Notes: generated by a model from the letters alone, not told the origin. A stretch of 64,000 nucleotides of DNA from Diploptera punctata (GCA_030220185.1 JASPKZ010004956.1:250501-314500); one strand, 5' to 3'; counted from the stretch's first letter, positions 45,961 to 59,070 are shown. Numbers and translations: made by a program.

Positions 45961-48334
45961 CCCATTAGCGTTTAAAATATGTGATTACGGGGATCTAGTG
46001 AGGTGCCCGCCAGGGAACTGTCACTTAACACCGAGACTGAACATTAAAACAAGTGGCCAGAAGGTGTCAACGGGAGCATTATAGTCCCCTCTCGTGGCCA
46101 CGTGCCCACACAAATTACAGTTACGGGTCATGAGTAGAGATAAAACCTCTTCTTCCTAAGACGCGAGGTTGACTAAGCTTCAACAATACAGTAGAGGTCA
46201 CTCTGAACTGTGAACAGCGGTCATATGTAAACAAGAGCAGGATTCAGACTTACAGAAAAAGTATACTTCGGTGGAACATAAAAGTTGAGCACTGACTTTC
46301 GGAACATTTGGAGTGAAATATAACGAATGTAAAATGGTTATTTTAAACTGTTTCTGAATCCAGGCGCTACAGAACCTCCTATCCTCTGACGTCATATTCA
46401 ATGGTCGCATCACCTGTACACTGATACCGTGTTTACGAAGGAATTGTTCCATATATAGTCATAGGATAAGAACCTGGAGTGACAGACCTGTAAGACGACG
46501 TACCACTTACATAATACGTTGACCAGATTTGATTCCATTCATCCATAATATTTTATGATATCACAAAAGATATTTCAGGTCGCGGGGCTCAGGACACACA
46601 GACTGGATAGAGATTTAATGAATATATAAAGGGCCATTCAGATTTCTGCAATAAAAATTACAGACACCCTTATCCCCACTCTGCTGTCATCCATACGTTG
46701 TATTTTGGGAGAAATTCAAACATTTTTTTATTCGGCTTTAAATAAAGTTTGTTTAAGCGGGATTACGCTAAAAACATATGATGACATTGGCATGCACTTT
46801 CTGCTTCAGCGTTACAATACTTGTTGGCAGTCACTTCTTTATGTTTGTGTTAGATAGATAGTTTATTTTTATTTGCTGAGTTGAACAACCTGCTATGGGA
46901 TTAACATGATGACGTCAGGGGTCGGATGAGCGTTTTCAGACAGAAGTACTACACATTTTCAAAACATACTGAACATTAAGAAGAAAACGGTAAAACTAGA
47001 TGTGGCGGGTTCAAGGTAAACGTATCTGCATTTACGCATATGATTTCTTCTCTGCAGTTGTATTAGCTTCCCATCTGGTTTATTTTCGTTCGTTTCCTCC
47101 CTCACAGCGAGTTGTCAAGTTCAACATATATTATACGATTCAGTGGAACATTTACCTGCGTTGATAGCAGCATTGTTGCTGCATCGCTCGGACGTACATA
47201 CTAACAATGTATAGTCAGGAACAAATAGCAAATAATGCACTTACTCAGCTTGCTTAGGGTATTGCACTGCACTCCACGACGTGAAGCGAGTGTAAGCGGA
47301 ATAATATGGCGTTAGTTCGCAAACATCCACAAACGAAGCAGGTCAACGTTACGCTGTGTCGGATAATAACCGTAGATAGTATAGGAAGCGTCTGTAATGA
47401 AACGCATACCTATTATCAGTAGAGAGTGTAGGTTTATTTCCTGTTTACACTTGATTGCATTATTGTATTTAAGTCCGCAGTGATCTACATGTACATTTTT
47501 CATTTGTTAAGATGCTTCCTCGTGTAAAATTAAACGTTACATGCATTTTAAATTAAAAGTTTTAGCGATATTTTAATTTGTTAATTAAATCTTGATTGTT
47601 CTTTACGAGATTAGACATTATATGTGTGGGCATTAAATAGCGATTAAAATATAGACAGTGCAATGTTGATGTAAACAATTTAAATTGCTTCTGATTTGCA
47701 TGAAAAACATTCTTTGACGTAATACGTAGTAACATTTCAGTTAAAATAACGAAAAATTCAACCTCCTTTACGCTACATCGGAAGTATATCATACAACAGC
47801 AGTGTTGCTAATTTTATACAGAATGATCTGTTAATGTGACTATAATGACACAAGCATTCTAGGATTAAATTTAAATTTTTATATTACGACTAAAAAATGG
47901 ACATAGCTCTTCAATGTCAATGTACACCAAATCACGATATTTACAAATGACACAACGAATCTAAAATATAAAGAGTTCACGATTTCTTGATATAAACCCG
48001 CGTGAATGTATTTTGCAGACATTGTGCCATTAAGCAAATTGTCAGGGGTTGTCTGGAGTGTAGTGAAGTGGATTCGGACAGTGATATCTGTCACTATACC
48101 ATATCAGAGCTACGTTCCAGTGTACTGTAAGCAAACTTACATAAGGTATTACTTACTCGCCGACTCCATCTTTTGGGGAAACTTTGGTGCTAATTTTACC
48201 CGCCATATTATTGAACTGTCATCTATAGAAATATTATTATTATAATTACAAAGAAAGAAACGTTATCTTATATTGTTATATTGTTCTTAGCCAACATCCC
48301 ATTTAACGGGAGGTAAGACTGAATACAAGGTAAG
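45961..48334. other. Long stretch without recognisable genes
   Basis: Several short frames on both strands, none with a recognisable motif. Base composition is close to the window average. No tRNA-like boxes or long inverted repeats noticed. Confidence 0.4.
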
Positions 48335-49010
48335 ATGGTACCAATAATTAGGAACTTCCATCTGTTATTTATTATGGCAGAAAAAATATATAATCTCAAA
48401 GTCTCAACTTCAAAAACTAAAATTATGGCTTTTCAGGGCAAAGTGCCAGTCAGAGCAAAAATAGGGATCAATAATGAAATAATAGAACACATAGCACACT
48501 TTAACTATCTTGGTTCAAATATAACATTTAGCTATGATTGGGATATACATAATACATTAAACCGATATCAAATGATGTGTGGCACCATATGAAGAAACCT
48601 CCGAAAGACTCGAAGAGAAATTCAGCTGAGGTTTTATAAAATTATGGCTGTTCCTGTTCTTTTATATGGATCTGAATCTTGGGTACTTACAAAAAAAGAT
48701 ATCTCGCATATTCAAGCCACTGAAATGAAATTTTAGAAATTTTTAAGATCTGTAAAAGGATGTACACGCATGGATAGATTACACGGCGAATCATAAGAAA
48801 TGAACTAGAGATATTTTCAATATTTGATAAACTAGAAGAGCACAAATACCAATGGAAGAATATTAGACAGAATGGACAATACAAGATTACCCAAAAAGAT
48901 CAACACCTACAAATCACATGGGAAAAGATCTTTGGGACGGCCAAAGAAACGATGGACTTGAGACCGGAACAGGTCACATTGACCTAATCCTGGAAAGGAA
49001 GAAGAAGAAG
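48335..49010 (+). pseudogene. LINE-C fragment, C-terminal part
   Basis: Plus strand: KVSTSKTKIMAFQGKVPVRA, IEHIAHFNYLGSNITF (48370-48540), then FYKIMAVPVLLYGSESWVLT and RSVKGCTRMDRL in shifted frames, RPKKRWT, and a (GAA)n tail at 49000-49020. It is followed by (AC)n and (AT)n to 49083. Order as in 24600-25915. Confidence 0.8.
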
Positions 49011-49083
49011 AAGAAGAAGAAAACGCACGTACACACACACACACACACACACACATATATCATATATATATATATATATATAT
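49011..49083. repeat. Compound microsatellite (GAA)n(AC)n(AT)n
   Basis: Directly downstream of the LINE-C tail, suggesting growth from the LINE 3' end. Confidence 0.85.
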
Positions 49084-50611
49084 CTACCTAATCAGACCTT
49101 TACGAATTTTCCATGCTGTCCATTGATATCCTTTGTTTGCAATTTCATTAAGTACAGGATTCATCCTCCACTCTGACCCATCTGTAAATAGTGCTATTAC
49201 TTTCACCTCAATGGCTAATGTGGAATATTTTTCACTAAATTGTTTGAAAACATTAAACATAATTTGTTTCTCTCCGTTTTTCAAATAGTTTCGTTTCCAA
49301 TGTTTAAGAAATTATACAGAAAACTGCCATTATGAAACAATAGAATCCCAACGTATTCTCCATTGCTCATGCGTAAGAATTAAACAATGTTTATTTAATC
49401 TATTGAAATTGTAATTATATATTTTATGTAACGTGTATAGACATGTGCTAGATAATACATATTTTTATATTTTTATTTTATTAATTTCGAGTGTTAGAGA
49501 GCAAATATAAATTTTCTTACACGCTTAAAGGTAAAATATCTATTAGACCATTGAAAATGCAGTACGTACTCGAATTTAGCTCTGGAGAGGTATACGTTTA
49601 AATGCGTTACCGTGGGGATATGGGTTCACATTTACCGGATTTGGAATCACTTAGGAGATTATAAAGTTGTGCTAATTGAACAATAAATCAGTGGACTAGT
49701 CGTCTAAGGCTGTACTGTGTCCTGAGATTCTGTACTTAGCATCAATTTACAAGTTTAATCCAACAACTAAATTTTATTATTGATAACCAGGGCTCTGTCT
49801 AGGGTATCGAACCACATGAATTTAAGAAAGCACATATTATTTCGTTGTGCAGATTGAGGCGATTGGGAGGTGAAGTATAGCGTTACTCGTTGCCTCAAGA
49901 TGTAAACATTCCGTCACAACAGGACACAAAATAAGTGTTCGCACATACAGATATAACATATATAAATGTTTATATATATTACATATCAAGTACAGACAAT
50001 AATCATTATCGCGTAATGAAGGTTCTTATGTAGTGTCACCCTACCACACGGATCACGACGTCATGAACTCTTTCTTCGCATTCCAAAAGTTATTCTAGTA
50101 AGTTTGTGATCCTAGACCGAAGACCAATATTAACTTTATAAATTCGAATTAATCCGTAATCACGCAACATTAATAAAATGAACTTAATGATTCTTCCGCC
50201 TTAAATTAATTTATTATGTGAAAAAAACATTACATAGAGGCATAGGGATTAGTAAGTCGCTCGACTTATGCTGTCTTTGGTGATGGTTCTGTCGGAAATC
50301 GTGCATCCATATAGTACACAGGGTTCAAAACATTGACTTATAGTATAAAAAGTTTATCTTTTTTTTTAATTTTCGCCATATGTGTATATAATATGGTTGA
50401 CTTACATTTAGTTTTACTATATCAAATAGATAATTTAATTAATGTGTAATGTTATTGTATTATTATGTAATGGTAATATTATTATGTTTTCTTTATGTAA
50501 TTGTAATATTATTGTTTTATTTTTGTTTTTCGTTATCTTATTACCAAACATTACTTTATTGTAATGGACTGTCAACAGCACGTACGGCTTACCGCCCGTG
50601 CGACCCATATT
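49084..50611. other. Unrecognised stretch
   Basis: A 66-codon minus-strand frame at 49084-49284 (MKNGEKQIMFNVFKQFSEKY) vaguely recalls the N-terminus of some transposases but has no continuation. 50400-50520 is an AT-rich TAATATTATT run. Confidence 0.35.
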
Positions 50612-51835
50612 TGTAAATCATCATCATAGTACATTCACGAATTTAGGCCATTTGTTGACCTGTTTAGGCCTCAAGAGAAACACCATCCAGAAGTGTTTTG
50701 AGTGAACGTCCTAGTCTTATTATTCCTGCAGATTGATATCTTAACATTTGTTCGGGTATCATGTGAAGTTCCATTCGATGAACATGTTGCATCCAAATTG
50801 ACTTACAATCAGAAATTTTGTTTTCTAAAGGTTCCATGTGTACTTCTTCTAAGATGTCTTTACTTTTTTGTGATCTAGTAGTGTGTATCCTGCAGTCCAC
50901 CGAAGGTTCCTCATTTCAGCAGATCTAAGTCTCTGTATATCCTTCTGTTTCAACTTCCATTATTCGCTACCATACAAAAGAGTTGGAAGAGCCAGTGTTT
51001 TATACACTTTTAGTCTTGAATGTTTTTGGACAAACTGTGGCTTGAAGATATAAAATTTTAACCCTAAAATTCTTAAAAATCTAGATTTTTTGCATTTACA
51101 TCCTTTTCTTCTTCATATGAGATATTGCATCCTAAATATGTAAAATTATTCACCTGCTCTAAAAAGTTATTGTCAAGTACAATTTTACTTCTAACAGGAA
51201 CTACACCTTGAAATGCCATAATTTTCGTTTTTCCTGTAGATATCTTCAATACATATTCTTCTGTAATTTTGTTAAGTTCATACAGACCTTTCTGTAGATT
51301 ATCTTCTGAATTTTCAATTATTATTTGGTCAACTGCAAACAATAGGGTATTTAATTTCGTATTTTCTGATATTCTTATTCCAAATTTATATTTCTTGTTC
51401 CAGCAAAATATTACTTCGTTGATATAAATCGCAAAGATTGTTGGGATAGGGGCAGCCTTGTCTCACACCACGATTTACAATTCCTTCTTCAAAAAATCTC
51501 TTATTTTTTATGTTCTACAGATATAAATTTGGTATATTTCTGTCATCCAATATATTGAAGAGTTTTGATCTCTTGACTGTGTCGAATGCTTTTTCAAAAT
51601 CTATGAAAGCAAAATGTGGTTCTAAGTTGGATTATCTTCTTTTTCTTCAAGCAACAGTTTAACAAAAATCATTTCCTAAATCTATTTTGACATTCCACAA
51701 GGAATTTTTTGCCGAAACGTTTCAATTTTCCATTTGAAATGTCTGCATAGATTTTGTAGCATGTGTTTAACAAACTGATTCCCCTATAGTTGTCCATTTT
51801 TCTCTTGTCTCCTTTCTTGAACAGGGTTATATTAT
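50612..51835 (-). pseudogene. LINE-C copy, reverse transcriptase (minus strand)
   Basis: From 51835 downward: ITLFKKGDKRKMDNYRGISL, NTCYKIYADI (block 1), then a broken block A (KSIRHSQ) and block B (CETRLPLSQQ), FAVDQIIIENSEDNLQKGLY (YADD replaced by FAVD) from 51342, TGKTKIMAFQGVVPVRSKIV, FLEQVNNFTYLGCNI, LYGSE in a shifted frame near 50960, and VHMEPLENKISDCKSIWMQH to 50664. 3' end near 50612 in an ATGATGAT tail. The catalytic Asp pair is lost. Confidence 0.8.
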
Positions 51836-51935
51836 ATATTTGTAAATAACATTGTAATATAACGTACTGTTAAAAACTATAAAATAGCTACCTTGTAGAT
51901 CCGTCTCCTCAATTTAAGTTGTTTTAAAACTCTAT

Positions 51936-51964
51936 AGGCCTTTCGGGACTAGTCCCATCATCAG
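51936..51964 (-). ncRNA. Hammerhead-ribozyme-like core in Penelope terminal repeat
   Basis: CTGATGA, stem II GGGA-CTAG-TCCC, GAAA, then self-complementary GGCC followed by TA. On the same strand as the reverse transcriptase. Confidence 0.6.
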
Positions 51965-52009
51965 CAGAATGCATTAGGTCCGTACTTGTTGAAGCACTGA
52001 CTTGGTTGT

Positions 52010-52480
52010 GAGAATTTTGTACAGAGGATTGTGTGGACTGGGTATGTATTCATTGAGAATCATGTTGTTGATCATCCTTCATCGGTGTGGAAAGCAACGG
52101 GAAGCTATCACACCTACAATTCCCTAGTAAAGCTGCAAAGCATAGCATGAAAATGCTATGATGGCAATCAAGGACCTGCCCTCGGGGAAAATTACTATGT
52201 ATAGAATGATTTACAGGGAAGTAAAGATTTCCTCCAGTATATTTATCCTGGTTGGAATGTTTTCTCTATGTACTATTGTGAGGGTGTTATCGATGTTATG
52301 ATATGGTGTCCAGCCTGAATTACATGTTTTGGGTAACTTGATTTCCCTCCATTATAAATGAAATCTCTGAAATGCTCCTTGAATCTAATGTTGAAGCTTC
52401 TGTTAGTTTTCCCAATGTAGAATTTATTGCAGTCTGTACACGTTAATTTGTAGATGCCTTTGTTGTTGAATTAATTTATT
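52010..52480 (-). pseudogene. GIY-YIG endonuclease domain of the Penelope-like element, split by SINE-A
   Basis: GIYKLTCTDCNKFYIGKTNR and SFNIRFKEHF (52470-52370) carry the GIY and YIG motifs and the following Arg and Glu. The remainder, present intact at 55230-55614, is cut between NILEE and NNLILNEYTP by the SINE at 52072-52202. Confidence 0.75.
52072..52202 (+). mobile_element. SINE-A copy 6, 5'-truncated, inside Penelope GIY-YIG
   Basis: Starts at CATCCTTCATCGGTGTGG and ends GGGGAAAATTACTATGT, so only the 3' half is present. Compared with 55500-55530, about 20 bases of the endonuclease are missing at the insertion point. Confidence 0.8.
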
Positions 52481-52639
52481 TCTTCGATGTGTTGTTTATT
52501 AAAATGTTTAATAAGTTATCAGTTCTGTAGGATATATTTATATTCTTATCGAGCGTTTTTAGTGTGTTCGCCAATTTTAATGTTTCTTTACCAGTGTACA
52601 TGAGAGTTATCCATTTCTTGTTATTTTCAGTGGATTATT

Positions 52640-55090
52640 TATCAAGTTTGGTTATGTTGGTAATGTTGTTTTTTCTTTTTTATTTATTAACGATTTTATT
52701 TATTATTTGTTTGTTGTAGCCGTTAATTTTTGCCATGTGATTGATATAATTTAAGTCCTTATTATAATCGTCTTTATTTAAAGGGAGTTTTAACATCCTA
52801 TTTATTAAACTCTTGAATGTGCTTATTTTATGTTGTAAAGGATGTCTCGATTTACTGTTTATAGCTAGTGTGTTGCTTGTCGGTTTTCGATAAATGCCGA
52901 TTTCTATTTAGTTGTTGAAGTTTTTTGTTAGCGTTAGGTCCAAATAGTTTATACTGTTATTGATTTCTGTTTCTTCAGTAACGATGATTTTGTTGTGCAT
53001 GTTATTTAATTCTTGTGAGATTTCTTTGTCTTTTCCATTTTCATTTTCGTAAATAATTAATACGTCGTCTACATATCTTGTGAATAATTTTATGTTGAAT
53101 TTAGTAATTAGTTCTTTGCGGTGTGTATTTTATAATTCTTTGTAGCGATTAATATGTAAGGAGACATATAAACTAAGATACAACTTTAATATGCATGGAG
53201 CTGAAACTAAAATGTTCCGAAATATATTAAATTGTTATTAAAATTAAATAAATCTATAAAAAATGAAAATAGAATATATTACTATTATCGCTATAAAACA
53301 TGTATGTGAAAAACTAAAAATATCCAGGTAAAAATTCCACCTACATTTGTCTAGAATAAAATACTGTAAAACGCTACCTGCTATACAAATGACAAATAAA
53401 AAGGTATTGTCAGAACTCTACCTACTACACAACTTACAAATAATATAGGAACACAAAAAGGGTATTGTCAAAAGAATTCCAATTAGCAGTCTATACAACT
53501 AATAAGAAAAGATAGCATTAGTTAGCTATTAAAAATATTAAAAATCTATTGACCAATTCTTAGAAACCAATTAACGCTACTAAGGAATTCCAAGAAATGA
53601 TGATAAAGAATTACTACCTGCCTAGTACAGACAACAAAAGACATTCATTCACCTCTAGAAAAGATAATCTCTTAACATTGACAGTTTACAAAGAAACTGA
53701 TAAACATTTTTCTATTAAATATCAAAGAACCCATTTACCCAGTTCTTAGAAATGTTATACATACTAGTAAATAATATTATAAAACATAAATATATATTCA
53801 ATTGTAAGGAGTGGATTCGAGAAAAGTGGGAGGACCCACCGCCTTTATAAGCGAGAACTTATATCAAAATACTCACTATCACTCTCAGTGACACTGTGTT
53901 CAGTGTTGGAACATCGTAGACCTGCAGACCGCGATCTCCGATTCAGTGTTAATATTAGATTCGTCCGAGAAATAGTTACGTTTAATGTTATAGTCCGTTA
54001 AGCATTTGGACTTTAAAAATATTGACTCGAGCACGTGGACCTCTAAGTATTTCATCGACTCCACTCTTAGATAAAACTTGTAACTGTATTAACAAAAGTG
54101 TATTTCTCCGAAAATAAAGAGTTCTTGGATTCGTTAAAATTGAGTGTACATTTATACGTTGTCCTTTCGCTTACAAAGAGTTCATAACCCTGATATCTCT
54201 TGCCTACCATTGAGCGCCGGTACATCTTATAAGAATATTTCTGCTAGGATCCCCGAAGTGTAGCTTCCCATGGAGATTACGTCTTCTTGGATGAAGAGTT
54301 CGTTGTTCAATTGGAAGTAATTCTGTTGTGTTATTGTTTTTATGATGTTACTTAATTGGTTTATGTAGTTATTTTCAAGTTTCTTGTCCATTAATGTTTG
54401 TTTTATTATATCTATTGTTTCATTTATTGGGATGTTGGTGTATAAGTTTTTTATATCAAATGACACAATTTTTGTATTTTTGTTGATTTCAAGGTTATGT
54501 ATTTTTTCTGCTAAGTCGTATGAATTTTTAATTGTGAATTGATTATCTAATTTGATGTCTTCTTTTATTTTTTGGGTAATGAATTTAGAAATGTTCTAGT
54601 TGGGTGCATTTATGTAATTAACAATTGGTGGCATTGGAATATTATTTTTATGTATTTTTGGAAGAGCTTTCACTGTAGGTGGTTATGGATTATTATTTAT
54701 CCACTTCTTGTATGTGAATGTGTTTTGGTTATTTTTATTTGTTTTAAAGACTAAAGGACTTGATTTGATGAATTCTTTTTTTAATGATCGGTTGTATTTT
54801 CCGGTTCGATTCGTTATAGGTTATTTTCTTGCATGAATTGTTTGGGTTTGTTTATATATTCTTTCTTCTCCATGAGAACAATTGTATTGCCTTTGTCTGC
54901 CTGTTACTATTAAGTTTAGATTTTATGTTAGATATTTGTTTAAGTATTTGTTTTTCGGTATTGTCTATTTTCGGTGAAATATCCTTAATGATTTTAGCTG
55001 CTTCGTATCTAGCATAGTTTTTATCATCTGTGTTTAGTTCGTTTTTTGCAATTTCGCTTTCAATTATTAGATTTTGTTTGATTCTGTTTA
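52640..55090 (-). pseudogene. Penelope-type reverse transcriptase, broken
   Basis: Motifs in order on the minus strand: IESEIAKNELNTDDKNYARY (about 55070-55010), a KADKGNTIVLMEKKEYINK-like block spread over two frames (about 54910-54850), LPKIHKNNIPMP (about 54670-54635), VSFDIKNLYTNIPINETI (54470-54415, the D of block A) and QQNYFQLNNELFIQED with MGS (54330-54260). After the 1.07-kb insertion come LFTRYVDDVLIIYENENGKD (about 53080-53020, intact YVDD), NYLDLTLTKN and YRKPTSNTLAINSKSRHPLQ. Frameshifts, stops and the insertion make it inactive, although the catalytic YVDD survives. Confidence 0.8.
53153..54222. mobile_element. Unidentified 1.07-kb insertion in the Penelope RT, LTR-like
   Basis: It lies between the reverse transcriptase blocks MGS and YVDD. 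It begins TGTAAGGAGACATAT and ends GCGCCGGTACA. Inside, 53798-53910 looks like a promoter: CTTTATAAGCGAG followed about 25 bases on by TCACTCTCAGTGACAC. AATAAAGAGTTC lies at 54113. TG..CA ends with TATA-like and polyadenylation-like signals suggest a solo LTR, but I could not find matching flanking duplications and no copy is present elsewhere in the window. Confidence 0.45.
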
Positions 55091-55229
55091 CATTGAAAAT
55101 GACAAGAAATGGATAACTCTCACATACACTGGTAAAGAAACATTAAAATTGGCCAACACACTAAAAAAGCTCGATAAGAATATAAATATCCTACAGAATT
55201 GATAATAAATTAAATATTTTAATAAACAA

Positions 55230-55614
55230 AAACATCGTAGAAATAAATTAATTCAACAATAAAGGCATCTACAAATTAACATGTACAGACTGCAATACAT
55301 TCTACATTGGGAAAACTAACAGAAGCTTCAACATTAGATTCAAGGAACATTTCAGAGATTTCATTTATAATGGAGGAAAATCAAGTTACGCAAAACATGT
55401 ATTTCAGACTGGACACCATTTGCATAATATCGATAACACCCTCACAATAGTACATAGAGAAAACATTCCAACGAGGATAAATATACTGGAGGAAATTGCA
55501 ATCCTAAGAGAAATCAACAACAATCTGATTCTCAATGAATACACACCCAGTCCACACAATCCTCTGTACAAAATTCTCACAACCAAGTCAGTGCTTCAAC
55601 AAGTACGGACCTAA
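55230..55614 (+). pseudogene. GIY-YIG endonuclease domain, inverted copy, open frame
   Basis: A reading frame open from about 55245 to a stop at 55612 encodes GIYKLTCTDCNTFYIGKTNR, SFNIRFKEHFRDFIYNGG, KSSYAKHVFQTGHHLHNIDN, TRINILEEIAILREINNNLI and LNEYTPSPHNPLYKIL. The motifs GIY..YIG, R..EH and the C-terminal N/E are present, as in Penelope endonucleases, which nick DNA for target-primed reverse transcription. It is detached from any reverse transcriptase on this strand, and the upstream part (55100-55225) has a stop. Confidence 0.8.
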
Positions 55615-55623
55615 TGTATTTTG

Positions 55624-55653
55624 CTGATGATGGGACTAGTCCAGAAAGGCCTA
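55624..55653 (+). ncRNA. Hammerhead-ribozyme-like core, inverted copy
   Basis: CTGATGA, stem II GGGACTAGTCCA with the closing pair lost, GAAA, GGCC then TA. Nearly the same as 51936-51964. Confidence 0.55.
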
Positions 55654-55739
55654 CAGAGTTTAAAACAATTTAAGTTGAGGAGACGGACCTACAAGGTAAC
55701 TATTTTATAGTTTTTAACCTACATTATACAACTGTGAAC

Positions 55740-56884
55740 TAGTACCTCAACGGAAACGGAAACGGAAAACTATGACAATAATTATTAGGGCATGATCGTG
55801 AAAATAAATAAATTGTTCTATAATAGGAGACGCTCTGTCTTGGTGAATTTTACTAGTAAATAACATTGTATATATTATTTTACTTTTAGTCTAATAAAGT
55901 CCTATTACTACTACTACTATTATTATATCAAACTCAGAACACGTCTATATTAAATTTATTGAACTATTGTAAGTTTATAACTAATAAATACATAAAATAA
56001 AACAAAGAAGGAATTGTTCCATCTCTAATAATGTCATAAAATACAAAGTTTACATTTTCTTATTTTGACAAGAACACAATTCAGGTAATTTTATTTAATT
56101 TTCCTTGTAAATACCGAGTATCAGGGTATGAGATGATTAAACTACATTCTTAAACATATTTCCCTGACGGGATAGTCATAAAGTTTAAACAGTGGGAAGG
56201 AAAATGTGTATTCCTTGTGCGCAGTTAATGTGACACAAATTATGTCCGTCGCGGGCAGTTAAAAACTATAGAGCAGGTAAAATGTTTGCTCCTTCTCAGA
56301 ATCTGTGTTTTCCCGCTTTTAAGTCCCTTTAGGGGGCGTAAGACTTGCAGAAGGAAGGAAGTTAAAATAATGAGGGATATAAAAAAACCCTCCCTGCAAA
56401 GGCCAGTTACAAGTACGACATTCAGTGAAGGGTAATTATGTTTTTATACGATCAAAAATCATATACCTAATCCATATTTAAAATGCATAACTGAATACTA
56501 TACTAATTAAAAATAAAAACTTTTTTCCTCATACACATTGATGTTTACAAGCCGCCGCTGCAAGCGAAACCGATACTACAACGCTTTTTTTTTGTGAATA
56601 CGTTTTATCTTGTGTATAACCCTTGGGTAAGAAAGTTAATATAAGCTATATAGGTCACGTTAGAGATATGATCTTAAAAAATTCTGGTGAATAAGAAAGA
56701 ATGTCTGAAGGCAAGATTTTATTGTTCGAATATAAATTGTACAGAATATACTATATATTGCTGATATTATGTCGAAAGTTCTAAAACATTATCCATATGA
56801 GTCAAATCGTATAAATTTAAACTCGAATTGTCCTTCATATTTATGATTTTGATAAGAAAAATTTAACACGTTATTTTGGAGCGG
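55740..56884. other. Unrecognised stretch
   Basis: (TAC)n-like run at 55905-55925. No frames or repeats recognised. Confidence 0.4.
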
Positions 56885-57223
56885 TCCACCGCTGTGGTCT
56901 CGAGGCAGCGTACTGTCTTGTCACGCAGCGGGCCCGGGTTCGATTCCCGGTCAGGACAGACTCCTGGGTGAGGTTTTTCTCGGGGGTTTTCCTCACCTGT
57001 AAGACAAATGTTAGGAAGCTTAGGGCCCAAAGGTTCCCGAAAATCATCCGGCCATCATCACCATCCTTGTCATTATCATCATCATCATCATCCTTCACCG
57101 GTGTGGTAAGCAACGGGAAGCTACCACACCTATAATCCCCTAGTAAAGTTGCAGAGCATAGCATGAAAATGCTACGATTGAAGTGGAAGACCTGCCCTTG
57201 TGCGAAATTATTATGGATGGATA
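56885..57223 (+). mobile_element. SINE-A copy 7, near full length
   Basis: Head CCACCGCTGTGGTCTCGAGG at 56887, B-box GGGTTCGATTCCCGG at about 56936, GTAAGACAAATGT, (CAT)n at 57060-57090, tail ending AAATTATTATGGATGG. Confidence 0.85.
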
Positions 57224-57274
57224 TTGGAGTGAAAAAAGTGTACATTTTGTTTTACTACCTTCAATTCTTTAGAA

Positions 57275-57505
57275 GATATCTCGTTGACTGCGATGGGCAG
57301 GACACGAGGCAAGAATGGGGCATGAAAGAGAGGCATAGAAACCCCTAGGAGGAAAACCTGAGAGAAAGCACCCAGTAGGTATGTCAATAATGAGCTGGAA
57401 GAATAACAATAACCATGATATGAGGGAAATAGGGATTATTGGAAAACATAGGTTCAGATAGGAATGTATGGAGAGTTTATGAACCTAAGGCTTCAGTAGT
57501 GCCAG
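57275..57505 (+). mobile_element. LINE-A 3' fragment, strongly diverged
   Basis: GACTGCGATGGGCAGGACAC, GGGGCATGAAAGA, GGAATGTATGGAGAG and GAACCTAAGGCTTCAGTAG follow the order of the LINE-A 3' end. No open frame. Confidence 0.7.
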
Positions 57506-57969
57506 CTGATATGAGTTATCAAATATTCTAAAATGGTGCGCGAATTGTTATAGTTAAACGTGAATATCTCCACTATTAATCATCGCAAATATTTGTTCTT
57601 TGTCTTACTTGAAGGTGAAAGTCCATACCTTATTCATTGCGAAATAAAATAAAAATATTGGTAAACCTCTTTAAAAAAATGTATATTTTGATGCCAAAGA
57701 GTTAGTTTAAAATTACAGGAAAACCTTACGTACCTCGAAGTTATTTCGACTACCCTTAATAAATCAGAACCTTAGTTTCCGTTGTCAAAGAAAAGTTAAA
57801 TGATCCACCAAGGCGCTCGTCAAACCTGTAGGCCTATTGCTTGGGACTAAGCTCCGTGTGTTTTGAACGAATTTGCCATCTCAGCAGTTAGTATTGCGTG
57901 TGGCAGTTAGCAAGCTAAACATATTGATCAAGGGTTAAAAATATTTATATGGTTTTATACTTACAGCGG
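57506..57969. other. Unrecognised stretch
   Basis: Nothing recognised. Confidence 0.35.
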
Positions 57970-58335
57970 TCAGGCTAGTTTTTCATAATCATAATCACTG
58001 TCATTATAACTGATACCACTGGAACTGAATTCAGAATTATCACTTTCATTTCCTTATCCCAGATTCACTATATTGCTGTCTTTGACGTCAGACACAATTT
58101 CATCGTCTTTCCAACATTTAACGTCTTCTTCTTCTTCCACTTTCTTTTAAAAATATCTCCAGTCTTCTTTTGTAACTGCTTCTATGGCTTATTCCGTTAA
58201 TTCTATATATTTTTTTTAATCGGACTCCTTCTATGTTTATCTTTCGCACAATTTTTTTCTTGGCCTAAGCAAGTTTAATGGCATCTAGGTCGAACATGTA
58301 TGATGACAATCTTACCGAACTGGTATAACTCAAAC
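57970..58335 (-). pseudogene. Possible transposase C-terminal tail
   Basis: Minus-strand broken frames read INIEGVRLKK, AIEAVTKEDWRYF, KKVEEEEDVKCWKDDEIVSD and GNESDNSEFSSSGISYNDSD. The TxEDW block followed by an acidic, serine-rich end resembles the tails of some DDE transposases. No catalytic part is present, so the family is a guess. Confidence 0.35.
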
Positions 58336-58862
<527 letters not shown>

Positions 58863-59070
58863 TTTGTGTTTATATATGCTACCTAACCGGAATCTCGTTC
58901 CTTTCTCCTAATTATCTTATTTTATTTTGAGAACACATTTCTCTACATCGCAGGCAAGCAAAAGTTAGTTCTCCTTAATTGAATTAATTACATTATAATA
59001 ATCAATTGAGTTGGTGTTTACTTGATGAAAATCCATATTCATTAATTAAATAAGAATGAAACTTAGTTTT

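Larger units (their letters stand above)
51880..55725 (-). mobile_element. Penelope-like element with inverted partial copy at its 5' side
   Basis: On the minus strand the order is an N-terminal region (55090-54560), reverse transcriptase (54560-52640, interrupted at 53153-54222), GIY-YIG endonuclease (about 52480-52010, interrupted by a SINE) and a terminal repeat with a hammerhead-like motif (51964-51880). At 55100-55725 the GIY-YIG and terminal repeat are present again in opposite orientation, giving inverted terminal segments of about 620 bp. RT plus GIY-YIG with inverted pseudo-LTRs is diagnostic of canonical Penelope-like elements. Confidence 0.85.

Noticed and set aside
57163..57348. 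Frame spanning the SINE-A tail and LINE-A
   Set aside because: It joins two unrelated repeats and is not a protein.
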